Below are positions 51,409 through 59,929 of a stretch of 64,000 nt of DNA, piece by piece; the first letter of the stretch is position 1; each line of letters opens with the position of its first letter. The notes beneath the pieces were generated by a model that made no database searches, was not told the DNA's origin, and saw nothing but the letters and a program-made list of their open reading frames with translations. Source of the stretch: Prauserella isguenensis (GTDB lineage Bacteria; Actinomycetota; Actinomycetes; Mycobacteriales; Pseudonocardiaceae); NCBI RefSeq assembly GCF_014191605.1, contig NZ_JACHWU010000002.1, positions 248,001 to 312,000 of the forward strand, in the 5' to 3' direction. The translations under genes were made by a program, and so were the position numbers.

Positions 51409-52419
51409 ATGAGCACCACGCACACCGCTGTCGGTTACACCGCCAACCTTCCCGCGACCGACCCTGAATCCCTGGTCACCAGGGACATCGAGACACCACA
51501 GCCCGGTCCGCACGATCTGCTCGTGGACGTTCAGGCCGTCTCGGTCAACCCGGTCGACAGGAAGCTCCGTGCCGGCGCTCCCGCCGACGGCTTCCGCGTG
51601 TTGGGATTCGACGCCGCCGGCATCGTCCGTGCCGTCGGCGACGAAGTGAGCCTTTTCGCGCCCGGTGACGACGTGTTCTACGCCGGCACCATCGACCGCC
51701 CCGGGACGAATCAACGTTTCCACCTGGTCGACGAGCGGATCGTGGGCCCCAAGCCGGCGTCGACGTCGTACGCCGACGCCGCGTCGTTGCCGCTGACGGC
51801 GATCACCGCGTGGGAAACGCTGTTCGACCGGTTCCGCCTCACCGAGGCCAGCACGGGGACGTTGCTGGTCGTCGGCGCGACCGGAGGCGTCGGGTCGATT
51901 CTGCTCCAGCTCGCCGAGACACTTCTTCCCGGTGTCCGCGTGATCGCCACCGCGTCCGACGCCGAACGGCAGGCCTGGGTCCGCGACCTCGGCGCCGAGG
52001 ACACGGTCGACCACCACGGCGACCTGTCCGCCGAGGTACTCGAACTGGCCCCCGGTGGCGTCGATTGGCTCTTCACCGCCCATTCCTACGGACAGGTCGA
52101 GACCTACGCGAACATCGTGCGACCCTTCGGCGAGATCGTGGCCATCGACGACGGCCCTCGGGACGTCGAACCGCTGAAGCCCCGGAGCATCACGTGGCAC
52201 TGGGAGCTCATGTTCACCCGCCCCGTGCAGCAGACGGCCGACATGGCCGAGCAGCACCGACTGCTCGCCGAGGTCAGCAGGCTCACGGATGCCGGTAAGC
52301 TGCGGCCGACCACGAACGAGACCTTGAGTCCGATCAGTCGCGAAACCTTGCGTCAGGCTCACGAGCGGATCGAGAACAATCGCACCGTCGGCAAGATCGT
52401 TCTCCACGACTGGGCATAG
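51409..52419 (+). CDS. Zinc-independent MDR-family alcohol dehydrogenase/quinone reductase
   Basis: 336 aa medium-chain reductase of the TIGR02817-like NADPH:quinone oxidoreductase group. The N-terminal domain has VQAVSVNPVDRKLR and VLGFDAAGIV, the nucleotide site is VVGATGGVGSILLQLAE, and the C-terminus has VGKIVLHD. The structural- and catalytic-zinc Cys/His sets of zinc alcohol dehydrogenases are absent. It probably reduces quinones or enones. ATG 51409 was preferred over the earlier frame start. Ends at a bidirectional terminator. Confidence 0.87.
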   Translation: MSTTHTAVGYTANLPATDPESLVTRDIETPQPGPHDLLVDVQAVSVNPVDRKLRAGAPADGFRVLGFDAAGIVRAVGDEVSLFAPGDDVFYAGTIDRPGTNQRFHLVDERIVGPKPASTSYADAASLPLTAITAWETLFDRFRLTEASTGTLLVVGATGGVGSILLQLAETLLPGVRVIATASDAERQAWVRDLGAEDTVDHHGDLSAEVLELAPGGVDWLFTAHSYGQVETYANIVRPFGEIVAIDDGPRDVEPLKPRSITWHWELMFTRPVQQTADMAEQHRLLAEVSRLTDAGKLRPTTNETLSPISRETLRQAHERIENNRTVGKIVLHDWA

Positions 52420-52499
52420 CCGCACCCTCCTCGCGGAGGCCTACCGGACGAAGCCGTACCACGGCCTGACATCGGCCTCTCCCCTTGCGATCCGACGTC

Positions 52500-52550
52500 C
52501 CCACACCCCTCCGAGTTTCGTCACGGTGACGAAACTCGGAGGGGTGTGGG
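52500..52550. terminator. Perfect 25-bp bidirectional terminator
   Basis: The arms 52500-52524 and 52526-52550 are perfectly complementary around a single base, including GAGTTTCGTCAC near the loop. It lies between two convergent genes, so it should terminate both. Confidence 0.88.
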
Positions 52551-52565
52551 CCTGACTCGTGCCGA

Positions 52566-52934
52566 TCAGCGGAGCGCTTCGATGTCGCTGGCGATCCTGC
52601 TGACCTCACCCGCGAGTTTCTGGAGTTCGTCACTGCCGGCTCCGTCCACGGCAGCCGTTGCCACGTCCTCGGCGGCGCAGCGCAGTTGGAACAGCCGATC
52701 CTGCAACGCCGCGACCTCGTCGCCGGACAGTACGACGGCGTCGTCGGGCAATCCGGTGCGCTGCACGGCCGTGCGGCGTTCGTAGGCACGTTGCCGGCAC
52801 GAGCGGCCACAGTAGCGACGCCGGCGTCCCGCCGCGGCCGGCTGTTCGACGGCGCGACCGCACCAGCCGCAATGCTGCGGCACGGGCGTACGTAGAGCCT
52901 GCAGTTCCTCACGGGACGGCGTCGCACTCACCAC
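52566..52934 (-). CDS. Small zinc-finger-like protein with helical tail
   Basis: 122 aa. Residues 20-50 carry HCGWCGRAVEQ and RYCGRSCRQRAYERR, a CxxC...CxxxC cluster like FCS/MYM-type or treble-clef fingers, followed by an Arg-rich patch and a helical C-terminus (LSGDEVAALQDRLFQLRCA). I do not know a function; nucleic-acid binding is plausible. The finger resembles the N-terminal Cys motif of the coiled-coil protein at 24.0-24.8 kb. GTG 52934 and 52931 are both possible starts. Confidence 0.72.
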   Translation of the reverse strand: MVSATPSREELQALRTPVPQHCGWCGRAVEQPAAAGRRRRYCGRSCRQRAYERRTAVQRTGLPDDAVVLSGDEVAALQDRLFQLRCAAEDVATAAVDGAGSDELQKLAGEVSRIASDIEALR

Positions 52935-52998
52935 ACCGACCTTAGACGGCTACGCGTTGTCCATGCCGCGGCCACGCCGGTCCGGCAGACTGGACGGC

Positions 52999-53847
52999 GT
53001 GACGCACATGTGGCATCGCCATTCACACCCCTATCTCGACGGCACCGCCCCCCGTGCGTTCGCACACCGGGGCTGGCACGTCGGCGAGCTCGACGGGCTC
53101 GAGAACTCGCTGCCCGCGTTCCGGCGCGCCGCCGAGGAGGGCTACCGGTACGTCGAGACGGACGTGCATGCGACGTCGGACGGCGTCGTCGTGGTGCACC
53201 ACGACGCGTTGCTCGACCGCACCACCGACGGCCACGGCCCCATCGCCGAACAGTCGTGGGACACGGTGCGACGGGCGAAGGTCGACGGACGCGCGGCGGT
53301 GTCACGGCTGGAAGACGTCCTGGAGGAACTCCCGGACGTGCGCTTCAACGTCGACGTCAAGGCCGACGGCGCTGTCGATCCGTTCGTGCGGGTGCTCGAA
53401 CGGACGGAGGGGTTCGACCGCGTCGCAGCGGCGGCGTTCTCCGACTCCCGGCTGGCACGCCTCCGCGCACTCGGCGGCGATCGTCTGCTCACCGCATGTG
53501 GCCCGCGCTCCGCGGCTGTGCTGTGGGCCAACGGCTGGGTGCCGTTCCTGCGGCTGGGCGGGTTGTCGCGCGGCTCCATGGCACAGGTTCCGCGGCGGCA
53601 GGGCCGGATGACGATCGTGGACCGCGCGTTCGTGCGGGCGGCGCGCAACGCGGGCGTGGAAGTGCACGTCTGGACCATCGACGACGCCGACGAGATGCGT
53701 GCACTTCTGGACCTGGGTGTACACGGGATCGTCACCGATCGCCCCGACATCCTCCGCGGGGTGCTGACCGAGCGCGGCACGTGGCACGCCGAACAGCCGG
53801 ACGCCGCCCCGGACTCGGCCGGGGCGGGCGACCTCGCCGACGGGTGA
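52999..53847 (+). CDS. Glycerophosphodiester phosphodiesterase
   Basis: 282 aa TIM-barrel enzyme. Catalytic and metal residues appear as FAHRGWHVGELDGLENSLPAF (His and Glu/Asn), VETDVHATSDGVVVVHHD (ExD and His) and the terminal HVWTIDDADEMRALLDLGVHGIVTDRPD. It hydrolyses glycerophosphodiesters to glycerol-3-phosphate and alcohols. No signal peptide, so cytoplasmic. GTG 52999 is chosen, with ATG 53008 as an alternative. Confidence 0.92.
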   Translation: MTHMWHRHSHPYLDGTAPRAFAHRGWHVGELDGLENSLPAFRRAAEEGYRYVETDVHATSDGVVVVHHDALLDRTTDGHGPIAEQSWDTVRRAKVDGRAAVSRLEDVLEELPDVRFNVDVKADGAVDPFVRVLERTEGFDRVAAAAFSDSRLARLRALGGDRLLTACGPRSAAVLWANGWVPFLRLGGLSRGSMAQVPRRQGRMTIVDRAFVRAARNAGVEVHVWTIDDADEMRALLDLGVHGIVTDRPDILRGVLTERGTWHAEQPDAAPDSAGAGDLADG

Positions 53848-53873
53848 GGTCTCACCGCCGACACGGCCGATCG

Positions 53874-54563
53874 TCAGCGCGGGGCGGTTCCCTCCCACGC
53901 GGCCGTCCACGTCTTCGGGCCGAGGCGTCCCGAGTCGCGGATGTCGTTGGCCCGCTGCAGGTCCAGTACGGCTTCCTTCGTCTCGTCGTAGTAGCAGCCG
54001 GTGCCCTGGAAGTCGTAGCCGAAATCGTTCATGCGCAGCTGGAACGTGCGCAGCTCTTGCGCGCAATCGCCGTAGGCGTAGACCACGCCCGGCCAATCGG
54101 GCATCGCCGGTCGCTGCGGCGCGGGCGCCGGTGCGGGTGCCGCTGGCTGCCTACCCCCGATGTAGGCCGCTTCGGCGCGGCTCGGTACGACCTTGCTGCG
54201 GGCGTCGGCGTCGTCGACCAGTCCGACCATCGCCGCACATTCCCACGGCTGCCAGCCGCGCATGCGGTACAGGCGCAGCGCCCGGTAGTCCTGTTCGGCA
54301 GGCGTGGCGAGGTCCGGTCGTCCGGCGCCGCCGACACTGCGCCAGGTCGGAAGATCGAATTGGTAGGCACCGTAGTATCCGGTGCCCGTGTTCACGTGGT
54401 AGCGCTCGGTCGATTCGCACATCCGCAGCTTGGCCCAGTCGGCGCGACCGGGATCCGCCGCTGTGGATGCAGCGAGCGCGAACTGCACGCCGAGCGCGGC
54501 GAGGACGACGAGGAGCAGCTTCGTGAATCCCCGTGTCAAGCCACGGAGCCGGCGTCTGTTCAT
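53874..54563 (-). CDS. Secreted Rpf-like transglycosylase with peptidoglycan-binding domain
   Basis: 229 aa with a signal peptide or anchor (residues 1-38, RGFTKLLLVVLAALGVQFALA). The resuscitation-promoting-factor domain (about 45-110) has DWAKLRMCESTERYHVNTGTG and YYGAYQFDLPTW, with the catalytic Glu in MCESTE. After an Ala/Pro linker, a PG_binding_1 domain follows (ELRTFQLRMNDFGY, DLQRANDIRDSGRLGPKTW). Such enzymes cleave peptidoglycan to aid growth and resuscitation from dormancy. ATG 54563 gives the correct signal peptide. Confidence 0.88.
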   Translation of the reverse strand: MNRRRLRGLTRGFTKLLLVVLAALGVQFALAASTAADPGRADWAKLRMCESTERYHVNTGTGYYGAYQFDLPTWRSVGGAGRPDLATPAEQDYRALRLYRMRGWQPWECAAMVGLVDDADARSKVVPSRAEAAYIGGRQPAAPAPAPAPQRPAMPDWPGVVYAYGDCAQELRTFQLRMNDFGYDFQGTGCYYDETKEAVLDLQRANDIRDSGRLGPKTWTAAWEGTAPR

Positions 54564-54802
54564 AACGGCACGGTAAGTAAACCGGACAACCGCCACAACA
54601 GTCACACTGGAAACTGCAGCATCTCATACCACATGCGGGGGATACTGCTACGACACCCGGTATCACCCACGACGTCCGTCGCCACCGGATGCGCACGCGG
54701 TGGCACCGGAACCGCGCCCCGAACGTCACACGGGCGCGACAGGTGCGGCCGATCATGGGCAGTACCGACGACCACGACAGCACCGAAGGACACCGACGCC
54801 GC

Positions 54803-56227
54803 ATGACGAGCACGTTGCCCGGGCCGCAGCCACCCGCCGATCCCGCACAGCGAAAGCGGGAACAACGGGGCTGGTACTTCTACGACTGGGCGAACTCGGC
54901 GTTCTACACGTCGGTGATCACCGTCTTCGGTGCGCTGTACATGAGTGCCGTGGCCGCCGACGCCGCGCGCGACGACGTGGCGCGCAACGGTCCCGGGGCG
55001 TGCACCGGCCCCGACGGCGGCGAGAACCGGCTCGTCGACTGCGACATCTCCGTGTTCGGGCTCGCCTTCCCCGCCGGGTCGCTGTGGGGCTACCTGCTGG
55101 CAGTGGCCACGATCGTGCAGGTCCTGGTCCTGCCGATCGCGGGCGCGATCGCCGACCGGAGTCAGCGCAAGAAGGCGATCCTCGCGGGCTTCGCATTCCT
55201 CGGGGCTGCGGCGTCGGCGTTGCTGTTCTTCGTCGACGACGGCCGATGGGAACTGGGCGCGGTCCTCTACATCGTGGCCAACATCGGCTACGGCGCCTCG
55301 ATCGTCACCTACTACGCGTTCCTGCCCGGCATCGCGACACCCGACGAGCGCGACGACGTCTCGGCGAAGGGATGGGCGTTCGGGTACCTGGGCGGCGGTG
55401 TCGCGCTGGCGTTGCAGCTGGCGTTCTATCTCGGTCACGAGACGGTGGGCGTGAGCGAGTCGATGGCCGTGCGGATCTGCTATCTGAGCTCCGGGCTGTG
55501 GTGGGCGCTGTTCACGTTGATCCCGCTGCGCAGGCTGCGCGAACACCAGAGCCCGCACGGCGGCGAGAAAGGCCTGCGGGTGCTCACTGCCGGGTTCGTC
55601 GAGTTGAAGGACACGGTCAAGGCTGCGAAGGCGCTGCCGCTGACGCTCGGGTTCCTCGGTGCTTATCTGATCTACACCGACGGCATCAACACGGTGGTCA
55701 GCGTGTCGGCGCAGTACGGCACGGAGGAGCTCGGGTTCAGCGACCAGGTGCTGATCGCGACGGTGCTGGTGATCCAGTTCGTGGCTTACATCGGCGGCAT
55801 GGTGCACGGCCTGGCGGCGCGCAGGTTCGGCGCCAAGAAGGTGATCCTGGTGAGCCTGGCCGTCTGGGTGCTGGTGCTGGTGTACGCCTACTTCGTCGAA
55901 GAGCGCCAGGCGATGCAGTTCTACGTCCTGGCGGTCGGGATCGGCCTGGTACTCGGCGGCACCAATGCGTTGTCGCGGTCGCTGTACAGCCAGCTGATCC
56001 CGGCGGGCAAGGAGGCGCAATTCTACTCGCTGTACGAGGTCGGCGAGCGGGGCACGTCGTGGCTGGGTCCGCTCGTGTTCGCGGCCGTGGGGCAGGCGAC
56101 GGGCTCGTTCCGGTACGCCATCATCGCGCTGGTGGTCTTCTTCGTCGTCGGTTTCGTGCTCGTGGCGCTGGTGCCTGTGAGAAGGGCCATCGCGGCGGCG
56201 GGCAACGAGGAGCCTGCGGTGCTGTAG
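54803..56227 (+). CDS. MFS transporter, Atg22/UMF1 family
   Basis: 474 aa, 12 helices. The N-terminus REQRGWYFYDWANSAFYTSVITVFGALY is diagnostic for the UMF1/Atg22-like group, with a Cys-pair loop (GACTGPDGGENRLVDCD) after helix 1. VKAAKALPLTLGFLGAYLIYTDG is also typical. Vacuolar Atg22 exports amino acids in yeast; bacterial members have unknown substrates. ATG 54803 has GAAGGA upstream; ATG 54755 is an alternative. Confidence 0.87.
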   Translation: MTSTLPGPQPPADPAQRKREQRGWYFYDWANSAFYTSVITVFGALYMSAVAADAARDDVARNGPGACTGPDGGENRLVDCDISVFGLAFPAGSLWGYLLAVATIVQVLVLPIAGAIADRSQRKKAILAGFAFLGAAASALLFFVDDGRWELGAVLYIVANIGYGASIVTYYAFLPGIATPDERDDVSAKGWAFGYLGGGVALALQLAFYLGHETVGVSESMAVRICYLSSGLWWALFTLIPLRRLREHQSPHGGEKGLRVLTAGFVELKDTVKAAKALPLTLGFLGAYLIYTDGINTVVSVSAQYGTEELGFSDQVLIATVLVIQFVAYIGGMVHGLAARRFGAKKVILVSLAVWVLVLVYAYFVEERQAMQFYVLAVGIGLVLGGTNALSRSLYSQLIPAGKEAQFYSLYEVGERGTSWLGPLVFAAVGQATGSFRYAIIALVVFFVVGFVLVALVPVRRAIAAAGNEEPAVL

Positions 56228-56254
56228 CGGCGGCGACCGTTAGGGTTCTCCGGC

Positions 56255-57130
56255 GTGACAGCGCTGGAGAACCCCGGAGTCGACCCGACCGACGCTCTAT
56301 CCCCGGTCCCCGCCTGGGGTTCGCGGCGCGAGGTGCCGAACGTCGGGAAGATCAAGTTTTCCTACGGTCCGATGGACTGCGGGAAGTCGACGCTGGCGCT
56401 GCAGATCGATCACAACCTGGCGCGCCAGGGCAGGCAGGGTCTGCTGTTGGTGAGCAACGACCGTTCCGGTCCCGGGCAGATCACGAGCCGCATCGGGATC
56501 ACGCGGGAGGCGTTGGAGCTCGATCTCGACACGGACCTGCGCGGCGTGGTGCGGCGGGCGTGGGAACAGGGCACGCACGTCGATTACCTGATCGTGGACG
56601 AGGCGCAGTTCCTCTCCCCTGTCCAGGTCGAGCAGCTCGGCGAACTCGCCGACGAGGCGACGATCGACGTGTACTGCTTCGGCATCGCGACCGACTTCCG
56701 CAGCATGCTGTTCCCCGGCGCGCGGCGGCTGTTCGAGCTGGCCGACGAGCTGCAGCCGGTGCAGGTCGAAGTGCTGTGCTGGTGCGGACTGCCGGGTCGG
56801 TTCAACGCCCGCGTGTGCGGCGACGAGGTGCAGCGCACCGGCGACACCGTGGTCGTGGCGGACACGGCTGACGGCGGGGACGGCGGGGACGGATCCGCGG
56901 GTGCCGGCGACGGTGAGTACGCGCCGGATGCTCCCCCGGCCGTGTTACCCGCTGCGGCCCACACCTCGGCCGACGACGGCGACGTGTCCGTCGCGGAGGT
57001 GAATCGCGCGACACCACCGACGCAGACGGACAGCACTACGGTGCGTTACCAAGTACTGTGTCGGCGGCATTACCGCCTCGGAGATCTCGGGCCTGCCGGT
57101 TCCGGTCACGGTCAGCTGCGGTTGACCTGA
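56255..57130 (+). CDS. tdk: Thymidine kinase (type II) with an acidic insertion
   Basis: 291 aa, longer than the usual ~190-220. The P-loop is YGPMDCGKSTLAL, Walker B-like LIVDEAQFL, and the zinc/lasso residues CWCGLPGRFNARV and LCRRHYRLG. Between these, residues about 205-265 are a Gly/Asp/Ala-rich low-complexity insertion (DGGDGGDGSAGAGDGEY) placed in the substrate-binding lasso. The N-terminal 25 residues are also extra. It phosphorylates thymidine for dTTP salvage. GTG 56255 is 27 bases after the transporter stop. Confidence 0.9.
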   Translation: MTALENPGVDPTDALSPVPAWGSRREVPNVGKIKFSYGPMDCGKSTLALQIDHNLARQGRQGLLLVSNDRSGPGQITSRIGITREALELDLDTDLRGVVRRAWEQGTHVDYLIVDEAQFLSPVQVEQLGELADEATIDVYCFGIATDFRSMLFPGARRLFELADELQPVQVEVLCWCGLPGRFNARVCGDEVQRTGDTVVVADTADGGDGGDGSAGAGDGEYAPDAPPAVLPAAAHTSADDGDVSVAEVNRATPPTQTDSTTVRYQVLCRRHYRLGDLGPAGSGHGQLRLT

Positions 57131-57310
57131 CGACCTCACCGGAGACGCCGCGCCGCCGACTCCCCTTCATGGGGGATGCGGCCGAGAAACGCACCCCTCG
57201 GAGCGTCATACGAGCGCGGCTGCCGTCTCCCATCCGGGAGAAGACCGTTGTCCCGGCGCGATTCGTCGCGGCGGGTGTACCGGGTGCCGTGGGTAACGAT
57301 CCGGCGTACG

Positions 57311-57338
57311 GGGAATGAACCCGGCGACGGCGTTCGTT
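57311..57338 (+). promoter_or_regulatory. SigR/SigH-type promoter of rbpA
   Basis: GGGAAT at 57311-57316 and GTT at 57336-57338, 19 bases apart, match the GGAAT-N18/19-GTT consensus of the thiol-oxidative-stress sigma factor SigR (SigH in mycobacteria). rbpA is known to be in that regulon in Streptomyces. It lies 55-82 bases before the start codon. Confidence 0.6.
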
Positions 57339-57392
57339 GCACTCGGTGAGCACGACCCGGGCTCCACCGGGAGCCGACTGAAAGGACTCATC

Positions 57393-57734
57393 ATGGCCGA
57401 CCGTGTTCTCCGTGGCAGCAGGTTGGGAGCGGTTAGCTACGAGACCGACCGCAATCACGACCTCGCTCCGCGGCGTAGCGTGCGCTACGCCTGCCCCAAG
57501 GGCCACGAGTTCGAGGTTCCGTTCTCCGACGACGCCGAGATCCCCGCGACGTGGGAATGCCGACTGCACGGCAGTGAGTCGGACATCATCGAGGGTGGCC
57601 AGACGGAGCAGAAGGAGGTCAAGCCTCCGCGTACGCACTGGGACATGCTCCTGGAGCGTCGGTCGGTACCGGAACTCGAGGAACTGCTCAACGAGCGCCT
57701 CGAAGAGCTGAAGGCCCGCCGCGGCCGCGCGTGA
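57393..57734 (+). CDS. rbpA: RNA polymerase-binding protein RbpA
   Basis: 113 aa actinobacterial transcription factor that binds RNA polymerase and the principal sigma factor and stabilises the open complex. It shows the N-terminal tail (MADRVLRGSRLGAVSYETDR), the beta-barrel core with YACPKGHEFEVPFSDDAEIP and WECRLHG, and the sigma-interacting C-terminal helices (RTHWDMLLERRSVPELEELL). The core Cys pair is present. ATG 57393 has AAAGGA upstream; the longer frame is excluded. It ends in a hairpin terminator. Confidence 0.97.
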   Translation: MADRVLRGSRLGAVSYETDRNHDLAPRRSVRYACPKGHEFEVPFSDDAEIPATWECRLHGSESDIIEGGQTEQKEVKPPRTHWDMLLERRSVPELEELLNERLEELKARRGRA

Positions 57735-57824
57735 CGTCTCGGCGTCGCGCGACAGCGCGGCATCGCCGACGGAACGCCCGTGTCCACGCGGGTCGTCGGC
57801 CGGAGGTTTCGCTCCCACCACATG

Positions 57825-57863
57825 GACGGCGCCCGCACCTCACTCCGAGGTGCGGGCGCCGTC
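57825..57863. terminator. Terminator between rbpA and the PadR-like ORF
   Basis: Perfect 16-bp stem (57825-57840 with 57848-57863) and 7-base loop, 90 bases after rbpA. The minus-strand PadR-like ORF ends inside it, so it may serve both directions. Confidence 0.8.
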
Positions 57864-58028
57864 GTCTGTCTGTTCCACCTCGCCCGCCTCGTGCAGCTGC
57901 CGCAAGGCTCGATGGATGCTGCCGTAGCTCGCCGCATAGATGTGGGCGAGCCCTGCTTCGAACCGGCCGTGCAGGTCGTGGTGCGACAGAGCCTGTCGCA
58001 GCATCAAGCCCAGCATCAGGAACGTCAC
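57840..58028 (-). CDS. Short PadR-like winged-helix protein, possibly truncated
   Basis: 62 aa from GTG 58028. The frame reads FLMLGLMLRQALSHHDLHG, then AASYGSIHRALRQLHEAGEV, which matches the PadR N-terminal wHTH (usual pattern LGLL..GPLHGYEL...SYGSLYPALKRLEAAGLV). It stops after the wing, lacking the C-terminal dimerisation helices, and its end lies in a terminator. Either a minimal regulator or a decayed gene. It follows the dehydratase gene by 29 bases on the same strand. Confidence 0.55.
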   Translation of the reverse strand: MTFLMLGLMLRQALSHHDLHGRFEAGLAHIYAASYGSIHRALRQLHEAGEVEQTDDGARTSE

Positions 58029-58057
58029 ATGGCTGCGACCCGCCAAACCCGGGCGAG

Positions 58058-59023
58058 TCAGGCCAGGTCCGACGGGTCGGTGTTGGCACCGCACAGTACG
58101 ACGGCGACGCGTTCGCCGTCGGCGGGCCGGTAGGCGCGCGAGAGCAAGGCCGCCGGTGCCGCCGCGGTGCCGTGTTCGACGACGAGGCGGAACTTGCGCC
58201 ACAGCAGCGCCCGGGCGGCGACGATGTCGGCGTCGTCGACCAGCACCGAGGACACGCCGGTGCGCGTGGCGACGCTGTGCGCGATCTCGCCGATGCGAGT
58301 GGCACCGAGCGAGTCGGCCGCGACGCCCGAGACATCGACGTCCACGGGGGCGCCCGCCGCGAGCGCCGTGTGCAGTGTCGGGATCGTCGCGGGTTCGACC
58401 CCGACGACGCGGGCGTGTCCTTCGGTCGCCGCCGCGATGCCGGCCAGCAACCCGCCGCCGCCCACGGCGACGAGGATCGTGTCGACGCCACCGGTCTGGT
58501 CCAGCAACTCCGCGCCGAGCGTGCCCTGTCCGGCGCAGATCTCGGGCTGGTCGTAGGCGTGGCACAGCAGCGCGCCGGTCTCGGCGACGTCGGCCGCCGC
58601 GGCGTCGTAGGCGTCGGTGTACTTCGTCCCGGTGGCCACGACGGTGGCGCCGAGTTCGGCGAGCTTGGCCTGTTTCACCGCCGGTGCCGTCTCCGGCACG
58701 TACACCCGCGCGGACGCGCCCTGCCGGGCGGCGGCGTGCGCCACGGCCAGGCCCGCGTTACCGCCCGACGCGGCGACGACACCGGCCTCGGTGAGCTGCC
58801 CGGCGGCGGCCGCGGTGAGGATGCGGTTGAACGCGCCCCGAGCCTTGAACGAACCGGTGTGTTGCAGCTGCTCGAGTTTGAACCAGACGGACGAGGCGGC
58901 GTCGGCGCCGCCCTCCGCCGAATCCCCGGTCAACGAAGCGGGATCGGCCTGGACCAGCGGCGTCGTGCGGATGTGGTCGCGGATACGCTCCCGCGCGGCC
59001 GCCACGTCTGCTGCGGTGAGCAT
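58058..59023 (-). CDS. Threonine/serine dehydratase (PLP-dependent)
   Basis: 321 aa fold type II PLP enzyme without an ACT regulatory domain, i.e. the catabolic type. The PLP Lys is in TGSFKARGAF, the Asn in ASGGNAGLAVA, and the phosphate loop is VGGGGLLAGIA. It deaminates Thr or Ser to 2-keto acids. It lies 2 bases after the Ppm1 stop on the same strand and is followed by the PadR-like ORF. ATG 59023 matches family N-termini (LTAADVAAARERI). Confidence 0.9.
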   Translation of the reverse strand: MLTAADVAAARERIRDHIRTTPLVQADPASLTGDSAEGGADAASSVWFKLEQLQHTGSFKARGAFNRILTAAAAGQLTEAGVVAASGGNAGLAVAHAAARQGASARVYVPETAPAVKQAKLAELGATVVATGTKYTDAYDAAAADVAETGALLCHAYDQPEICAGQGTLGAELLDQTGGVDTILVAVGGGGLLAGIAAATEGHARVVGVEPATIPTLHTALAAGAPVDVDVSGVAADSLGATRIGEIAHSVATRTGVSSVLVDDADIVAARALLWRKFRLVVEHGTAAAPAALLSRAYRPADGERVAVVLCGANTDPSDLA

Positions 59024-59025
59024 GC

Positions 59026-59790
59026 TCAGCGCCGCGTGACGAGCCGGCGCAGCTGTCCGAACCGGCGTTGCAGGCCCCACTGCGCGACCCGCAGCATCGC
59101 CTCGCCGACGATCGAGCCGTTCATCTTCGACGTCCCGATCTCGCGCTCGGTGAACGTGATCGGAACCTCGACGATGTCGAACCCGCCCTCGGCCGTACGC
59201 AACGTCAGGTCGATCTGGAAGCAGTAGCCCGCGGAGACGACCTCGCCCAGCGGCATCGCCGCCAGCACGTGGGCGCGGTAGGCGCGGAACCCGGCGGTCA
59301 TGTCGTTGACCGGCACGCCGAGCGCGATCCGCGAGTAGATGTTGGCGCCGCGGGACAGGGCCTCGCGGTGTTTCGGCCAGTTCACCAACGCGCCGCCCGC
59401 GACGTAGCGCGAGCCGATGACGAGGTCCGACTCCTCGAGCGCGGCGAGCAGCCGGGGCAGGTCCTCCGGCGCGTGGGAGCCGTCGGCGTCCATCTCGACG
59501 AGCGTGGCGTAGTCGCGTGCGAGTCCCCAGTGGAAGCCCGCGATGTAGGCGGCGCCGAGGCCGGCCTTCTCCGTGCGGTGCAGCACGTGGACGCGGTCGT
59601 CGGACGCGGCGATCTTGTCGGCGAGTTCGCCGGTGCCGTCCGGGCTGCCGTCGTCGACGACGAGTGCGTGCACGTCGGGCAGTGCGTCGTGGAGGCGTTG
59701 CAGGAGCGGCGTGAGGTTCTCCCGCTCGTTGTAGGTCGGGACGATCACCAGCACGGGTTCGATCGAGCCGGTGTGCGAGCCCTCCGCCAT
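59026..59790 (-). CDS. ppm1: Polyprenol-phosphate mannosyltransferase (Ppm1/DPMS)
   Basis: 254 aa GT2 enzyme that makes polyprenol-phosphate mannose, the lipid-linked donor for lipomannan, lipoarabinomannan and protein mannosylation. [24 protein letters not shown] and [14 protein letters not shown] (DxD) are intact, followed by GSRYVAGG and [13 protein letters not shown]. No membrane segments. ATG 59790 has AGGGGAG upstream. In mycobacteria it is fused to Lnt; here the lnt gene is separate, 139 bases upstream, as in corynebacteria. Confidence 0.92.
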   Translation of the reverse strand: MAEGSHTGSIEPVLVIVPTYNERENLTPLLQRLHDALPDVHALVVDDGSPDGTGELADKIAASDDRVHVLHRTEKAGLGAAYIAGFHWGLARDYATLVEMDADGSHAPEDLPRLLAALEESDLVIGSRYVAGGALVNWPKHREALSRGANIYSRIALGVPVNDMTAGFRAYRAHVLAAMPLGEVVSAGYCFQIDLTLRTAEGGFDIVEVPITFTEREIGTSKMNGSIVGEAMLRVAQWGLQRRFGQLRRLVTRR

Positions 59791-59929
59791 GTCGCTCCCC
59801 TGTCTCCCCTGTCGATTGCGGCGTCGCCGGCCTGCGGCGCGCCGTGGTTCACCGGCCACCGCGTCGTGGCCGTTCCGGGCTGCGCCCGGTGCTGCCTCCG
59901 TGACGTGTGTACGGTCCGGCCTGCCGCCG

